From the NCBI GenBank assembly GCA_922989275.2, contig OV277857.1:49267083-49331082 (forward strand): a stretch of 64,000 nucleotides of DNA. The letters are read 5' to 3'. The position numbers and the translations under genes are program-made. Origin of the DNA: Gari tellinella. Taxonomy: Eukaryota; Mollusca; Bivalvia; Cardiida; Psammobiidae. The notes beneath the pieces were generated by a model that was given only the letters and a program-made list of their open reading frames with translations, had not been told where the DNA came from and searched no databases. Of this stretch, positions 1-10,466 are shown in pieces (within the stretch, counting starts at the first letter, position 1; each line of letters starts with the position of its first letter).

Positions 1-77
1 TCTTTACTTTCAACCTGTTTTAAGTGGTCATGCACCTATCTTCAATCGAAGAATTGGACAATGGGGTAATGGGTTAA
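1..77. mobile_element. Right part of a TTAA-flanked hairpin MITE
   Basis: The window opens inside an element. It holds the distal arm of the AAAGCAGG-type hairpin (CTTTACTTTCAACCTG), then the family tail ACCTATCTTC, and ends in ATGGGGTAATGGGTTAA. That terminus is the inverted complement of the TTAACCCATTACCCCAT start seen in related copies, for example near 13.84 and 27.48 kb. TTAA termini suggest a piggyBac-type non-autonomous element. The family assignment is inferred from the target site only. Confidence 0.6.
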
Positions 78-234
78 ACCATTACCCCATAGACTGTTTC
101 TAGTAGACAGGTTGACTACTTAAAGCAGGCTGAAAGTAAAGCAGAATGTTCCTTTATAATCATTCTGTTTTACTTTCAAACTGCTTTAAGTTGACATTTG
201 ATAAGCTACTTTTTGCCTATGCGTAATAGGTTAA
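74..234. mobile_element. Complete 161-bp TTAA hairpin MITE
   Basis: It starts TTAAACCATTACCCCATA and ends TATGCGTAATAGGTTAA, which are inverted copies. The centre (about 119-189) is an imperfect hairpin, AAAGCAGGCTGAAAGTAAAG paired with CTTTACTTTCAAACTGCTTT. The left TTAA is shared with the element ending at 77, so two elements abut head to head and create the palindrome at 61-90. No coding capacity. Confidence 0.6.
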
Positions 235-458
235 TTAATAAAGGCCAGAAAAGCTATGGATCCATGGGACTCACAAGTTTTTAAATAATGAGTCCCTGGC
301 AAATGTAATGAGTATAGGACTTGGGATGCACAGGTAAAATGATCACTGATTTGTTACAACAGTTCCAAAGAGAACATGTTATCATTTCAACACCACATTG
401 CTAAGGAACCCTACAGTGTAGTTGATATTTAAATAGAACAAAGGCACTACTTAAAGCC
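235..458. other. Intergenic stretch, nothing recognised
   Basis: AT-rich sequence with no long frame and no repeat that I could match elsewhere in the window. Confidence 0.5.
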
Positions 459-641
459 AGGGTTCCAGATAAGGGGACTGTTTCAAAATCTAAAAACATT
501 TTATTCATTGAACCCTATGGTGTTACAACTCTTTAGAATCATTACGAAGAGACAATTCTTATAAGTTACACCATAGTATTTCATGACATAAGTGAGAAAA
601 TGTTGGATTTCTTCATTTTACTCCCTCTTATCTGGAGCCCT
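459..641. mobile_element. AGGGCTCCAGATAAG hairpin MITE, copy 1
   Basis: The termini are AGGGTTCCAGATAAGGGG and CTCCCTCTTATCTGGAGCCCT (inverted, 15-18 bp). The centre is an imperfect palindrome, CCCTATGGTGTTACAACTC...AAGTTACACCATAG, with a GAAGAGAC core. At least eleven further copies occur in this window (21193, 27201, one in each of eight array units, 51856). It is non-coding and mobilised in trans, by an unknown transposase. Confidence 0.7.
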
Positions 642-1150
642 GCACACTGCTAAGAAATCTTATGAATGCAATAAAATGTAGGAAATTGCAATTTTTGTGA
701 ATTTTAAATGATACTTTACCTTCGTCCAGACTTAGTAATCTGGTCAAAATTCCCAAAGCAAGTGATAATGGTGGAGCTAAAACTGTGCCCTAGGAAGAGA
801 GGGCAGAGGAAGCTTTCAAACTAAAGGGAAAATACTTTGACCAAGCAAACAAGATGGAAGATTTGGGTCTTCCCAGTAGAAATTGGGTGTAGAGGCTTTC
901 AATCACAGTCAGTATGGAAGATGATGGGATCAGTGGGTATTATAGGCAGACAGAAAAACTGCAGGCCATGCTCTTAGAAAAGCTGGGGAGAAAGCGTCGA
1001 GTTGGCTCTGGATCAGACAAAGCCAAACAGCATGGCAGCTAGATTGCTGCTTACACTCAGACAAGTTCCAATGATGAGAAGGTCAGTGGTGCAGGCATAG
1101 AAGTCAGAACAGGACGGAATCGGTCTATGTGGCAGGCTGTAGAACAAGTA
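642..1150. other. Unannotated stretch
   Basis: No frame, splice-like exon or repeat recognised. It leads gradually into the minisatellite that starts near 1150. Confidence 0.4.
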
Positions 1151-1151
1151 G

Positions 1152-2776
1152 AGAACAATCAGGAACATACATGTGCTAACACAGTCCAATTAGGACCCCA
1201 AGGGAACTGAGTCAGGTGTAAACTGCCAGAGAGGTAAACTCAAGTGACAGGAGTTGTGGAAGTACTAACCTTTCCAACAATCAGGAACATGCATGTGCTA
1301 ACACAGCCCAATTAGGACCCCAAGGGAACAGGGTCAGGTGGAAACAACCAGAGAGGTAAACTCAAGTGGCAGGAGTTGTGGAAGTACGAACCTTTCCAAC
1401 CATCAGAAACATGCATGTGCTAACACAGCCCAATTAGGACCCCAAGGGAACTGGGTCTACAGCCAGAGAGGTAAACTCAAGTGGCATGAGTTGTGGAAGT
1501 ATGAACCTTTCCAACAATCTGGAACATGCATGTGCTAACACAGCCCAATTAGGACCCCAAGGGAACTGGGTCAGGTGGAAACAGCCAGAGAGGAAACTCA
1601 AGTGACAGGAGTTGTGGAAGTATGAACCTTTCCAACAATCAGGAACATGCATGTGCTAACACAGCCCAATTAGGACCCCAAGGGAACTGGGTCAGGTGGA
1701 AACAGCCAGAGAGGTAAACTCAAGTGACAGGAGTTGTGGAAGTACTAACCTTTCCAACAATCAGGAACATACATGTGCTAACACAGCCCAATTACGACCC
1801 CAAGGGAACTGGGTCAGGTGGAAACAGCCAGAGAGGTAAACTCAAGTGGCAGGAGTTGTGGAAGTATGAACCTTTCCAACAATCAGGAACATACATGTGC
1901 TAACACAGCCTAATTAGGACCCCAAGGGAACTGGGTCAGCAGCCAGAGTGGAAACTTAAGTGACAGGAGTTGTGGAAGTATGAACCTTTCCAACAATCAG
2001 GAACATGCATGTGCTAACACAGTCCAATTAGGACCCAAGGGAACTGGACCAGGTGGAAACTGCCAGAGAGGTAAACTCAAGTGACAGGAGTTGTGGAAGT
2101 ATGAACCTTTCCAACAATCAGGAACATGCATGTGCTAACACAGCCCAATTAGGACCCAAGGGAACTGGGTCAGGTGGAAACAGCCAGAGAGGTAAACTCA
2201 AGTGGCAGGAGTTGTGGAAGTATGAACCTTTCCAACAATCAGGAACATGCATGTGCTAACACATCCTAATTAGGACCCCAAGGGAACTGGGTCAGCAGCA
2301 AGAGAGGAAACTTTAGTGACAGGAGTTGTGGAAGTATGAACCTTTCCAACAATCAGGAACATACATGTGCTAACACAGTCAATTAGGACCCCAAGGGAAC
2401 TGGGTCAGGTGGAAACAGCCAGAGAGGTAAACTCAAGTGGCAGGAGTTGTGGAAGTATGAACCTTTCCAACAATCAGGAACATGCATGTGCTAACACAGC
2501 CCAATTAGGACACCAAGGGAACTGGGTCAGCAGCCAGAGAGGAAACTTAAGTACAGGAGTTGTGGAAGTATGAACCTTTCCAACAATCAGGAACATGCAG
2601 GTGCTAACACAGCCCAATTAGGACCCCAAGGGAACTGGGTCAGCAGCCAGAGAGGAAACTTAAGTGACAGGAGTTGTGGAAGTATGAACCTTTCCAACAA
2701 TCAGGAACATGCATGTGCTAACACAGCCCAATTAGGACCAGGTGGAAACAGCCAGAGAGGAAACTCAAGTGGCACA
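1152..2776. repeat. Minisatellite, ~13 copies of 114-122 bp
   Basis: Tandem units are anchored on TTTCCAACAATCAGGAACAT at 1271, 1393, 1508, 1629, 1751, 1873, 1987, 2108, 2229, 2343, 2464, 2577 and 2691. Spacings fall into two classes, 121-122 bp and 113-115 bp. The short class lacks seven to eight bases around GGTCAGGTGGAAACAGCC versus GGTCAGCAGCC. Frames inside the array repeat one peptide (with NLSNNQEHACANTAQ) and reflect periodicity, not a gene. Confidence 0.9.
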
Positions 2777-2794
2777 AGATTTTTTTAAATAGAA

Positions 2795-3292
2795 AAGGGG
2801 AGATAATTAAATATTGGGAGATGACAGTCATGGTTCTTGTGTACTGCACCTCCTTGTGTCACCATCTATCACTGTATCAAGTTCCATTAACTTACAGTGT
2901 AGCAGTCAAGAGATATACTCCGGACAAAATTGTTTTGCATTTTTAGAAAAAGGGAGATAATTCAATATTCGGAGATGACAGTAACCATTCTTATGTACTG
3001 CACTTCCTTCATTCATTCTCTATGACTAACAAGTTTCATAAACTTATGGTGTAACAGTCCAGAGATATGCTCCGGACAAAATTGATGTTTTAATGAGAAA
3101 AATGGAGATAATTCAAAATTGGGAGATGAGAGATTTACGGTTCTTGTATACTGCACCTTCTTATGTCATTCTCTATCACTGTAGCAAGTTTCTTAAAGTT
3201 TAAAGTTACGGTGTACCATTAAGGAGATATGCTCCGGACAAAAAAGCGTGATGGACGGACAGACGGACTTACCCACAATCTCCATTTTAGTG
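2795..3292. repeat. Three tandem ~153-bp repeats ending in GACGGAC run
   Basis: Units begin GGGAGATAATT near 2798, 2952 and 3105, and each ends with AGATATGCTCCGGACAAAA. The last is followed by GATGGACGGACAGACGGAC. Two more diverged units lie at 30775-31055. The core-repeat plus GACGGAC-tail layout resembles tandem-core elements known from bivalves (the pearl/Helentron-associated type). That classification is inference. Confidence 0.6.
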
Positions 3293-3572
3293 GCCATATC
3301 CTTTATTGTATCTCTTTTGTGTGGCTAAAATATGTGTGGTTAGCCACATAAATGAATACTAACTTTGTTATAGAATGATCTGGAGGCTAACCCTACCCCT
3401 AACCTTATGTCCCACAACTGGCCAGGTTAATGTCACAAGAAATAGCCAGGTTAATGTTACAAGAAAATGCCAGGTTAATGTTTTTCAACTATGTGTTTAG
3501 GTTATGGACACAATTTTAGCCACGTATATATCATATTGTGGGAACGGACGGACGGACAAAGCGGTGACAATA

Positions 3573-3574
<2 letters not shown>
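3293..3574. repeat. Short tandem CCAGGTTAATGT units and flanks
   Basis: CCAGGTTAATGT-type motifs with an ACAAGAAA spacer repeat three times at 3421-3481. The same motif and its flanks (CCCTATGTCCCACAACT) recur at 52588-52640, so this is a dispersed repeat. A GGACGGACGGAC run precedes the C tract. Confidence 0.5.

Positions 3575-3610
<36 letters not shown>
3575..3610. repeat. Poly-C tract, 36 bases
   Basis: An uninterrupted run of C. Its true length is hard to sequence and may be wrong. It sits directly after a GGACGGACGGAC run and immediately left of the inverted-repeat element at 3640. Confidence 0.9.
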
Positions 3611-3971
3611 ACCTTAAGGGGAGCATACAAATTCCAATGGTAAAAGTGTCTATGCCAATCTAAAGTGAACATTTAAACAAACCCAGTGACCTTAGTTGGG
3701 TTCATTTAGCATGATTTCTATTTGTTGCACATGCCGGATACCACGTGGACCAATTGCACAAAATTTCGCTGGCAATGATAATTTGTGGGTTTTTTACCGT
3801 TTACCATTTAAAAGAAAGTATTTGAAAAAAATAAGTGATGCGTTTCTAAAGCCCTTTAGTATATTACTACGCACTTTCTTAGTGCCGTTATATTTGCAAC
3901 AAGTGTGGTAAGATTAAAACACGCCCACTTTATGATGCAAGTAGTTGTCTTATACAACAATTCTCTGAGTT

Positions 3972-4036
3972 TGTCAAATAGTTTGTATCTAGATGAGATG
4001 ATGCGGCATCTCATCTGGATCCAAACTGTTTGGAAC
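3972..4036. repeat. Hairpin, ATCTCATCTGGATCCAAACTGTTTG variant
   Basis: CAAATAGTTTGTATCTAGAT is inverted against ATCTGGATCCAAACTGTTTG, with GAGATGATGCGGCATCTC at the centre. It is a variant of the CAAACAGTTTGGATCC hairpin family seen at 9410, 53366, 56393 and 59755. Confidence 0.65.
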
Positions 4037-4251
4037 ATTAATAACAGATTGTTCAGTTGCTAACTCTGTCTAGATCTAGAATCTACTCCATAGATAGAAT
4101 TCTAGACAAGTTGAACACATTTAGAAAACTAATTCATTAATTCACTCAAGAAAAGATATACTCTAGTTCCACTTTATCTTTACAAGATCTAATCATGAAT
4201 AATATAAGAACCATAAATAATATCGTATCATGGCCTAGCAGATGGTAGATC

Positions 4252-4323
4252 TAGCAGGCTTAAACTTCAAGTAAAGCAGAATGCTCCTTAAAAGTATTCT
4301 GCTTTACTTTCAGCCTGCTTTAC
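4252..4323. repeat. AAAGCAGG-family hairpin
   Basis: AGTAAAGCAGAATGCTCC and GTATTCTGCTTTACTTTCAG form the inner stem. The outer stem is AGCAGGCTTAAACTT against AGCCTGCTTTA. Same family as 119-189, 6062, 13200 and 54578. Confidence 0.65.
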
Positions 4324-4650
4324 ACATCAATCTTGTCTGAAATACTAAAATAATAGAATAATAGGCCCTTGTCAGTAATATTCAAACTATATACTGAAAG
4401 ACTTTAGAAACGCATCACTTATTTTTTCAAGCATTTTCTTTCAAATGGTCAATAGTAACAAAATCATCCTGTTATGTTTATAATTTAGCATTATAACCCT
4501 CAATTCGTCATTGCCAGTGAAATTGCATGCAATCGGTTCACGTGGTATCTGGCATGGTGCGCACGTGCAACAAATTGAAAACCTGCTAAATAACCCCATC
4601 CAAGGTCAATGAGTGTGTTTAAATTTTCATTTTAGATAGCCAATTACTTT

Positions 4651-5710
4651 TATCACTCGAACTGTTTTTCAATTGAATATTAAAACTGTCGTGAACGATA
4701 TGTTAAGTTTTATTAATTGTATTTGTTAAGTTTGTTTCTGTTATTATTTACACATTACTCATAATGGTCATGAAGATGGAGTAGAAGGAGTACTGAACAG
4801 TGGAAACTGGAATGGCTGAGCACGCCATAAAATTGCTTATGTCGTGCGGTGGAGCCATATTAGGGCGGTTTTCACGTGCTTAGATTGAACCCTGTATAAG
4901 GGCCAAAACATGTTTGGCTCGGGCTCTGCTTTAAGATTTCAAATTATTGGATATACTGTGATTGGATCTAAATTGCTAAAGTGATTAATATTAAAATGTA
5001 AAATTTAAATAATTAAATATGTTAAAATGGATTTAATTTGTTCTGTATAATTTCCACTGTGGCGGATTATTAAGAAACCTAATTTGCTCTCCCAATAACT
5101 AAAGTAAAAGTGTCCACCACAAAAACAATGCCAAGACTAAGACAAGATTTACTTAATCAAATTTTTGGGTTGTTACAAGCAAGTACCAAAATGTTAACAC
5201 AAACCCAGTTATCTCCCTTAAGTACAATTTTGAAATGCTGTCAGCTCTAAATAATACCATATGTCAAACCTGTAATAATGGACCGTTGAATACGGAAGCC
5301 TGTAGATTTTTAAAGACAGGTGAACGCTTAATGCATGACATTGTAATGCATAAAACTCCTTTAGGATCTACAGTACTGTTTAAGCTAAAGTATACACAAA
5401 GTTTACCGACAGTTAACTTTTCAAAGGCGTTATAAGGCTTTACTACTAGGTAAACAGTTGATACAGGAAGAAAATACAAAAATCTAATCTGGATCAAAGC
5501 GGTTTTCAAATGTCACCCAATTATTTGTTTATGAAGTTGAATGCTTTATTTTTTAAACGATGCTAGCTTTTTCTTTGAATTCAAATATTTTTTATCCAGA
5601 TCAGTAAAATCTCATCTAGATCCAGTATTTCTAATATTTCATCACCTAATAACTTATAGCTTACTAAAGGTTCATACAGATTTCGAATAATACAGATTTC
5701 AAACCATATA
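4651..5710. other. Unannotated AT-rich stretch
   Basis: Overlapping frames at 5235-5435 (+) and 5264-5509 (-) show no family signature or splice context. Around 5480 and 5600 there are single decayed arms of the GATCCAGAT hairpin family. No gene supported. Confidence 0.4.
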
Positions 5711-5711
5711 C

Positions 5712-5850
5712 GGTGATATGGGATCACTTAAAGACATCCCTAGATGACCTTTCGGTCATAACACCTAAAAAGCTATCAAATGATGCAGCCACATGCAAGT
5801 TTTGTCCTAATACTGCTATCTTGTCTAGGGATAAACTCATCCAAGCGTTT
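5712..5850. repeat. CTTAAAGACA dispersed repeat (3 copies)
   Basis: CACTTAAAGACATCCCTAGATGACCTTTCGGTCATAA-like sequence recurs at 6288-6345 and 7508-7562. The best-conserved blocks are ACTTAAAGACA and GACCTTTCGGTCATAA. It is a short non-coding dispersed repeat of unknown type. Confidence 0.5.
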
Positions 5851-6061
5851 CATGTGAAGCCCATACCTTAAACTTGTTAGTTTGGTTAGTAAAACCCATT
5901 GAAAAAAAACCTGCGTGTGAGTATGTGAGGGCCTCTCTAGGCAAGATTAGTTTAGTTACCTGGATTTTCACACCAACTGAGATTGGCGACACCTTGTGAA
6001 TCATATTTTTTTCTCACCAATCGATGAATGGGGGGTAGTCTGTAAATGGTCTGAGGAAAAG

Positions 6062-6126
6062 TCTTTAAAGCAGGTTGAAAGTAAAACAGACTGGCACATT
6101 CTGCTTTACTTTCGGCCTGCTTTAAG
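6062..6126. repeat. AAAGCAGG-family hairpin
   Basis: AAAGCAGGTTGAAAGTAAAA pairs with CTTTACTTTCGGCCTGCTTT across a short loop. A likely TTAA terminus (ATGGGGTAATGGGTTAA) lies downstream at 6214-6230, consistent with a decayed TTAA element around it. Confidence 0.6.
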
Positions 6127-6339
6127 AAAATATCTTCTAAAAAAATGTCTATCGTACATTTTATGACTATATATAAATTGAAGAAATAATTAAAGGTGAA
6201 AAATGCCTATTCATGGGGTAATGGGTTAATACAGTAAGAAATCAAAATATGGGATCTTTCTGCGTCACTTTCTTCCCCATTTAATCTGCCTTAAAGACAT
6301 CTCCTGACAATCTTTTGGTCATAACGCCTTGCCAGATTA

Positions 6340-6765
6340 TTTACTATTATAAGTTCCAGAGAGGAAGATGATTGAAGATTTCACTATTTAACTCAAACGG
6401 AGACCCCCAGAGCAATTCTAACAATCTTGATAGAGGACCAATAGATGACGCCATGTGGCAAATATCTAAGCTCTGGCCCTTGTAGTTTGACAAGAATTTT
6501 TAAGTTTTCATTTAAACGATCTAATTTTAGCACCTGTGACCTAGGTATGCAATGGACCGGAAATGTTTGAACAACTTTGAAAGAGGACCATATAAGGATC
6601 ATTCAGGCAACGTTTGGTAAAAAAATTAAAAATCTTTCCTGTAAATTTGGAGGAGATGTCGTTTAAAGAAATTGCTGACGACGAACGGACAGACGAACAA
6701 CGACAGACAGAGGGCGATCAAAACAGCTCACCTTGGTACTACATGCCAGGTGAGCTAATAAAAAT
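6340..6765. mobile_element. GCTCACC-family element, 5'-truncated
   Basis: It carries family motifs in order: AGAGGACC, GCAAATATCTAAGCTCTGGC, TTTTAGCACCTGTGACCTA, GGAGGAGATGTCGTTTAAAG, GACGACGAACGGACAGACG, then the terminal hairpin AGCTCACCTTGG...CCAGGTGAGCTAA. Only the distal part is present. See 15437 for a full copy. Confidence 0.65.
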
Positions 6766-6840
6766 TATAGAGCTGTCTATTGAATGAGATGAACCATATT
6801 TGTGCACTCCACTAAACCAGGTCAATAACAGAGCTAAACA

Positions 6841-7300
6841 AAGCTATTATGCGATTTTTCTGACTTGTCCGAGTTATTTTTAGAACAGAATAGTTCTAAA
6901 ATATAGGTAAGCAGGCAATATCGAATATATAATCGTACACGTTCCTACTTGAGATTAGTATGATCCTAGTGCAGCACCGGACTGCTTCGCTAACTTTACT
7001 GATATTTTATTCTTTCCCGATAAAGGCATTTATACATACTAAAACTATTATTTCCATTGCAAACAGGTTGGAGCCAGATAAGACGCTGGGTAACCCAGCG
7101 TCTGATCAGGCACCAACTGGTTTGCAACTCAGATTGAAAATATAGTTGTCATTAGACAGAAAAAATACAGCTATATCCCTATCTCTAACAGACTAGAGAA
7201 AAACTCATCCCTTTTAAAGTTTTAGAATGTTCCAATCTAAAAATAACTAGGACAAGTCAGAAGAAAACACAAATACCCATATACAGCTCCATTTTGCCAA
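6841..7300. mobile_element. Arm copy of the foldback family with CAGGTTGGAGCC hairpin
   Basis: It matches the left arm of the 9102-12049 foldback. Shared blocks are CTGACTTGTCCGAGTTATTT, AGAACAGAATA, TCCTACTTGAGAT, ATTCTTTCCCGATAAA and a hairpin at 7056-7130 (GCAAACAGGTTGGAGCCAGA with CAACTGGTTTGC, centre GGGTAACCC). Frame 6960-7145 is a by-product. Confidence 0.55.
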
Positions 7301-7726
7301 AGAAAAACTTTAAGGGTGCTTGATCTCGCATAATCCCTAAAGATGATTTGAGATCGGTTCTCTCTGCTCAAAAGGATAACAACTTTGCTATTGCCCCATT
7401 GGTTTCATTTCATACCTATTGTGTTAGTGTGAAGCAACTGAACATTGAACAATGCCCAGTGAAACACATAACTATGGTAAGAACTTCAGCAGAGGGCCTG
7501 ATCAAATGACTTAAAGACAGCTCCTGACGACCTTTCGATCTTAATGCCTAGCCAGACAATTTCCTTGCAAAAAACATACATAAGTCTTGTGGACATGTCG
7601 GTAGCAAAGAACCGGTATAGCTTGTGATGCATGCTTTGACAGTTAAATTCACACATAGAGACAATGGGGATAGTCCATCAATGGACTGAGGAAAAGGTTT
7701 GATGGCTGGGTGTTGACGAGGGAATT
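7301..7726. other. Unannotated stretch with one dispersed repeat
   Basis: It holds the third CTTAAAGACA copy at 7508-7562. Otherwise there is no frame or repeat that I recognise. Confidence 0.4.
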
Positions 7727-7752
7727 GGGGGGGGGGGGGGGGGGGGGGGGGG
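7727..7752. repeat. Poly-G tract, 26 bases
   Basis: Uninterrupted G run. The length is unreliable for sequencing reasons. Confidence 0.9.
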
Positions 7753-7969
7753 TCTTATAACACGTGATTAAGACAAGTGATAGCTCTTATTTGGAGTGTT
7801 CTATATATAGTTTCTTTGCCCATAAACAGATTTCATTGATAAGTCATCTCCGTGTTTAGTCACGTAATTGTCTTTCAACATAGGTTGACCATACATCTAT
7901 GTTATACATACTGTATTTTAATGTTAATCGCATTCAACTACATACTCGTTCTTACTTACATCATCATAA

Positions 7970-8180
7970 TACAGTGGAAAATAAACACGGTTTACGTTAC
8001 GTTAAAAATATTACTTTCACTGCAAGCAGTTTGGAACCAGATCAGACGCCGGGTAACCCCACGTCTGATCAGGCTCATAGCTGTTTGCTACTCAGATTTA
8101 AAGAAGTGGTTAGCAATTTTAAAGTTGTAATTTTCTTTATTTAGTGTTTTGCGTTTTGTTGCAGTTGAACAGGAAATAAT
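7970..8180. mobile_element. ATTCTTTCCC-type hairpin MITE, diverged copy
   Basis: GGAACCAGATCAGACGCCGG and CGTCTGATCAGGCTCATAGC form the central hairpin (about 8018-8092). It is flanked by the family's ATATTACTTTCACTGCAAGC and GCTACTCAGATTTAAAG sides and a GTGTTTTGCGTTTTG tail. The frames at 7852-8130 and 7899-8144 run through it and are not genes. Confidence 0.5.
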
Positions 8181-8299
8181 AATGTCTAGTCAATCTACAC
8201 TGTCTGTTTAAAATTTTATCATATGCTTTTATTATTCAGTTTTAGAAATTTTGGCTTTTTCCCCCAGTAAAACTAAGGCATGGTTACTTCGTTAACACT

Positions 8300-8415
8300 A
8301 ACAAAACCTCCGTTTCTGCCATCAATAGGCTAATTGGAGGCCCCAGAGAGAGTGGAGTGGAAGCAGAACCCTGGCCTGATACCCTACTCTTATTATCGAA
8401 AGAGTTATCTGGTTC
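8300..8415. repeat. Dispersed GGCTAATTGGA repeat
   Basis: CTCCGTTTCTGCCATCAATA-GGCTAATTGGA and GATACCCTACTCTTATT match 60606-60700 (GTCCGTTTCTTTCATCTATG, GGCTAATTGGA, GATGCCCTACTTTTATT). Non-coding repeat. The frame 8334-8555 overlaps it and has no other support. Confidence 0.5.
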
Positions 8416-8559
8416 TTTTAGATGCCAAGTGTAAAGCACTCATACATCGAACCACATTTTATAAAGACTCATCCAAAGGACTTGGTCCGGTGGGCAATCA
8501 AACTCGCAACCCCCGACGTCGTCCAAATTTAAACTTGTCCATAGCTTTCAACTAAAAGT

Positions 8560-9100
8560 AGTAGAAGCTTCATATTCAGCATATGTATTCAACTCAGGAT
8601 GCTCTTTAAATTAATGCGATACAACTTAGGTCATGCCTGGCAAAGGTTAAGGTCATTAAGAAGTCAAATGGACCGATTTTTATTTTGCCCAGAATTTGGG
8701 AACTATGTGTTATATAGTTAAGGTTAACAACTTTGAACCGGTCTTTACAACCCAATCTACACTAAAAGTCAGTCACTAACGTACAAACAAGCATTACACA
8801 GCATTTTACCTGTAAATGTATACATTTTGCATAAATTATATTATATTATTTATCAGACAAATGACAAGACTAGTTCATGTGCCGTTAAATGTCATGTTCA
8901 AATGGCGATGTTATTCCTACTATTAAAACAGTTATTGAAGATGCTAGTTTTGAGACAAAACTGTATCTAAATAAGTTTATTGCATACAACTAAATCCCTT
9001 CAAATTCTTAATGACAACCGTATCCTGATCAGTTTAAATAGATCAAAAACAAATCCTGTTTTCTTATTCTCTTTTTCTACATTACGTTATTTGTGCGAGC
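8560..9100. other. Unannotated stretch
   Basis: AT-rich with no frame, repeat or exon-like segment recognised. Confidence 0.4.
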
Positions 9101-9301
9101 AACAGTGTTTATCCAATTGAAATCTAGAATAAAACCAAAGAAAGAAAAGAAAACAAAAAGGCCCTAATCTGAGGTTTTTACTTAAAATTGTATAAAACTA
9201 AATGCAACAAATTTTGAAGACGAGAATCGCAAAGAAGAGGATGTTATTGTCCTGTTTTTTCTGATTTGTCCGAGTTATTTTAGAACAGAATTATTAATTG
9301 G

Positions 9302-9514
9302 TTAACCCTTATCCTGCGGTGATGTCGTCTTCTTCGAAATTTTCGTCTGCAAAATATGTTAAATGTAGATGTATACATTTTTTAAGTAAGTAAACCTAAA
9401 GACGAGTGCCAAACAGTTTGGATCCAGATCAGACGCCACGTTACGCGGCGTCTGATCTGGATCTAAACTGTTTGGAAAAATCAATAAAGTCGCGACCAGT
9501 AGGCAAAGGGTTAA
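9302..9514. mobile_element. TTAA MITE with CAAACAGTTTGGATCC hairpin
   Basis: It begins TTAACCCTTATCCTGC and ends GGCAAAGGGTTAA. A central hairpin at about 9412-9474 pairs CCAAACAGTTTGGATCCAGA with TCTGGATCTAAACTGTTTGG (centre CACGTTACGCGG). It interrupts the left arm of the foldback, so it arrived later. TTAA ends suggest piggyBac-type mobilisation. Confidence 0.7.
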
Positions 9515-9591
9515 CAAGGTACCATCGAATAAAATTATAATCGTACACTTTCCTACTTGAGATAATTATGATCCTCATGAAGCATGAGACC

Positions 9592-9800
9592 GCTGCGCTA
9601 ACATTACCGATATTTCATTCTTTCCCAATAAACGCATTTATAAACTAAAATTATTATTTCCATTGCAAATAGGTTGGAGCCAGATCAGATGCTGGGTAAC
9701 CTGGCGTCTGATCAGGCTCCAACCTGTTTGCTACTCCGATTAAAAAAGAAGTTAAAAGTAAATTTCCACCGTTTAATGCACTGGGTTTGCGTTTAAAGGG
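9592..9800. mobile_element. ATTCTTTCCC-type hairpin MITE in left foldback arm
   Basis: ATTCTTTCCCAATAAACGC is followed by a central hairpin, GCAAATAGGTTGGAGCCAGA against GGCTCCAACCTGTTTGC (about 9662-9731, centre GGGTAACC), then CACTGGGTTTGCGTTTAAA. The inverted counterpart in the right arm is at about 11095-11230. Confidence 0.55.
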
Positions 9801-10445
9801 GAAATAAAAATGTATTCTCACTGTATATTGAACACAATAAATACAGCTATCAATGCCTCTTACTGGCTGTCGGGAATACTCATGCCTTTTAAAGTAAAGG
9901 CAACACTAACTCTGCCAAGTCAAAAGAAAACAGTAGGATAAGTGTTAAATCTATGCCATATCTCTATGGCCAGTTTACTGTAATAACTGATGTGGAAGTT
10001 GATGTGTATAACACAATAGCTTAGGAGCGATAGAGTGTACAGGATATGGTCTGTATCGAAAATGTCAGTTTTGTTGCTAATACGATTGTCCGGTGTATAG
10101 GAAATCTACAGTAAAACCGGGTGTAGTATGTTTATACTAAATTTACTATAGCCTCTCTTTGAATCTGACTGGGACAAATTACTGAAGGGGATTTATGTAA
10201 AGAAGACAGGCAGAAGCCAACTATTCCCTATTTTTTAGGGGAGTCAATGATTCCAAACTTTCGGTCGCAAAGTTGAAGAAATGTAAAAGTTGGTGTCCTG
10301 CGTGATTGCAGATATCACAAGCCAAGCCAAACGTCTCTTTTCAAAGCTACGGAGCAGATTGCATGCCGGGGACAGCAATACAGCGGAAACAACAACACAA
10401 ACAATACACCCACCTCTCAAGCAGAACACACACAGTCATACCATA

Positions 10446-10466
10446 ACACACACACACACACACACT
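10446..10466. repeat. (AC)n microsatellite in foldback loop
   Basis: About ten AC dinucleotides. The preceding CACAAACAATACACCCACC, CTCAAGCAGAACACACAC context is shared with 11632-11690 and 49275-49330, so it is part of a dispersed unit. Confidence 0.8.

Larger units (their letters stand above)
3640..4650. mobile_element. ~1-kb inverted-repeat (foldback) element
   Basis: The left arm at about 3640-3860 (ACCACGTGGACCAATTGCA, AATAAGTGATGCGTTTCTAAA) returns inverted at about 4396-4650 (TTTAGAAACGCATCACTTATT, TGCAATCGGTTCACGTGGT). The arms are ~200 bp and diverged. The interior is ~530 bp and holds two separate hairpins of dispersed families, at 3972 and 4252. The left-arm frame at 3696-3911 is a by-product. 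No transposase seen. Confidence 0.6.

Noticed and set aside
1152..2776. Regular direct repeats as a CRISPR array
   Set aside because: The full 114-122 bp is repeated with no unique spacers, and the sequence is eukaryotic.
1338..2788. Several 66-72 codon frames repeating the same peptide
   Set aside because: They are translations of the minisatellite unit in whichever frame lacks a stop.
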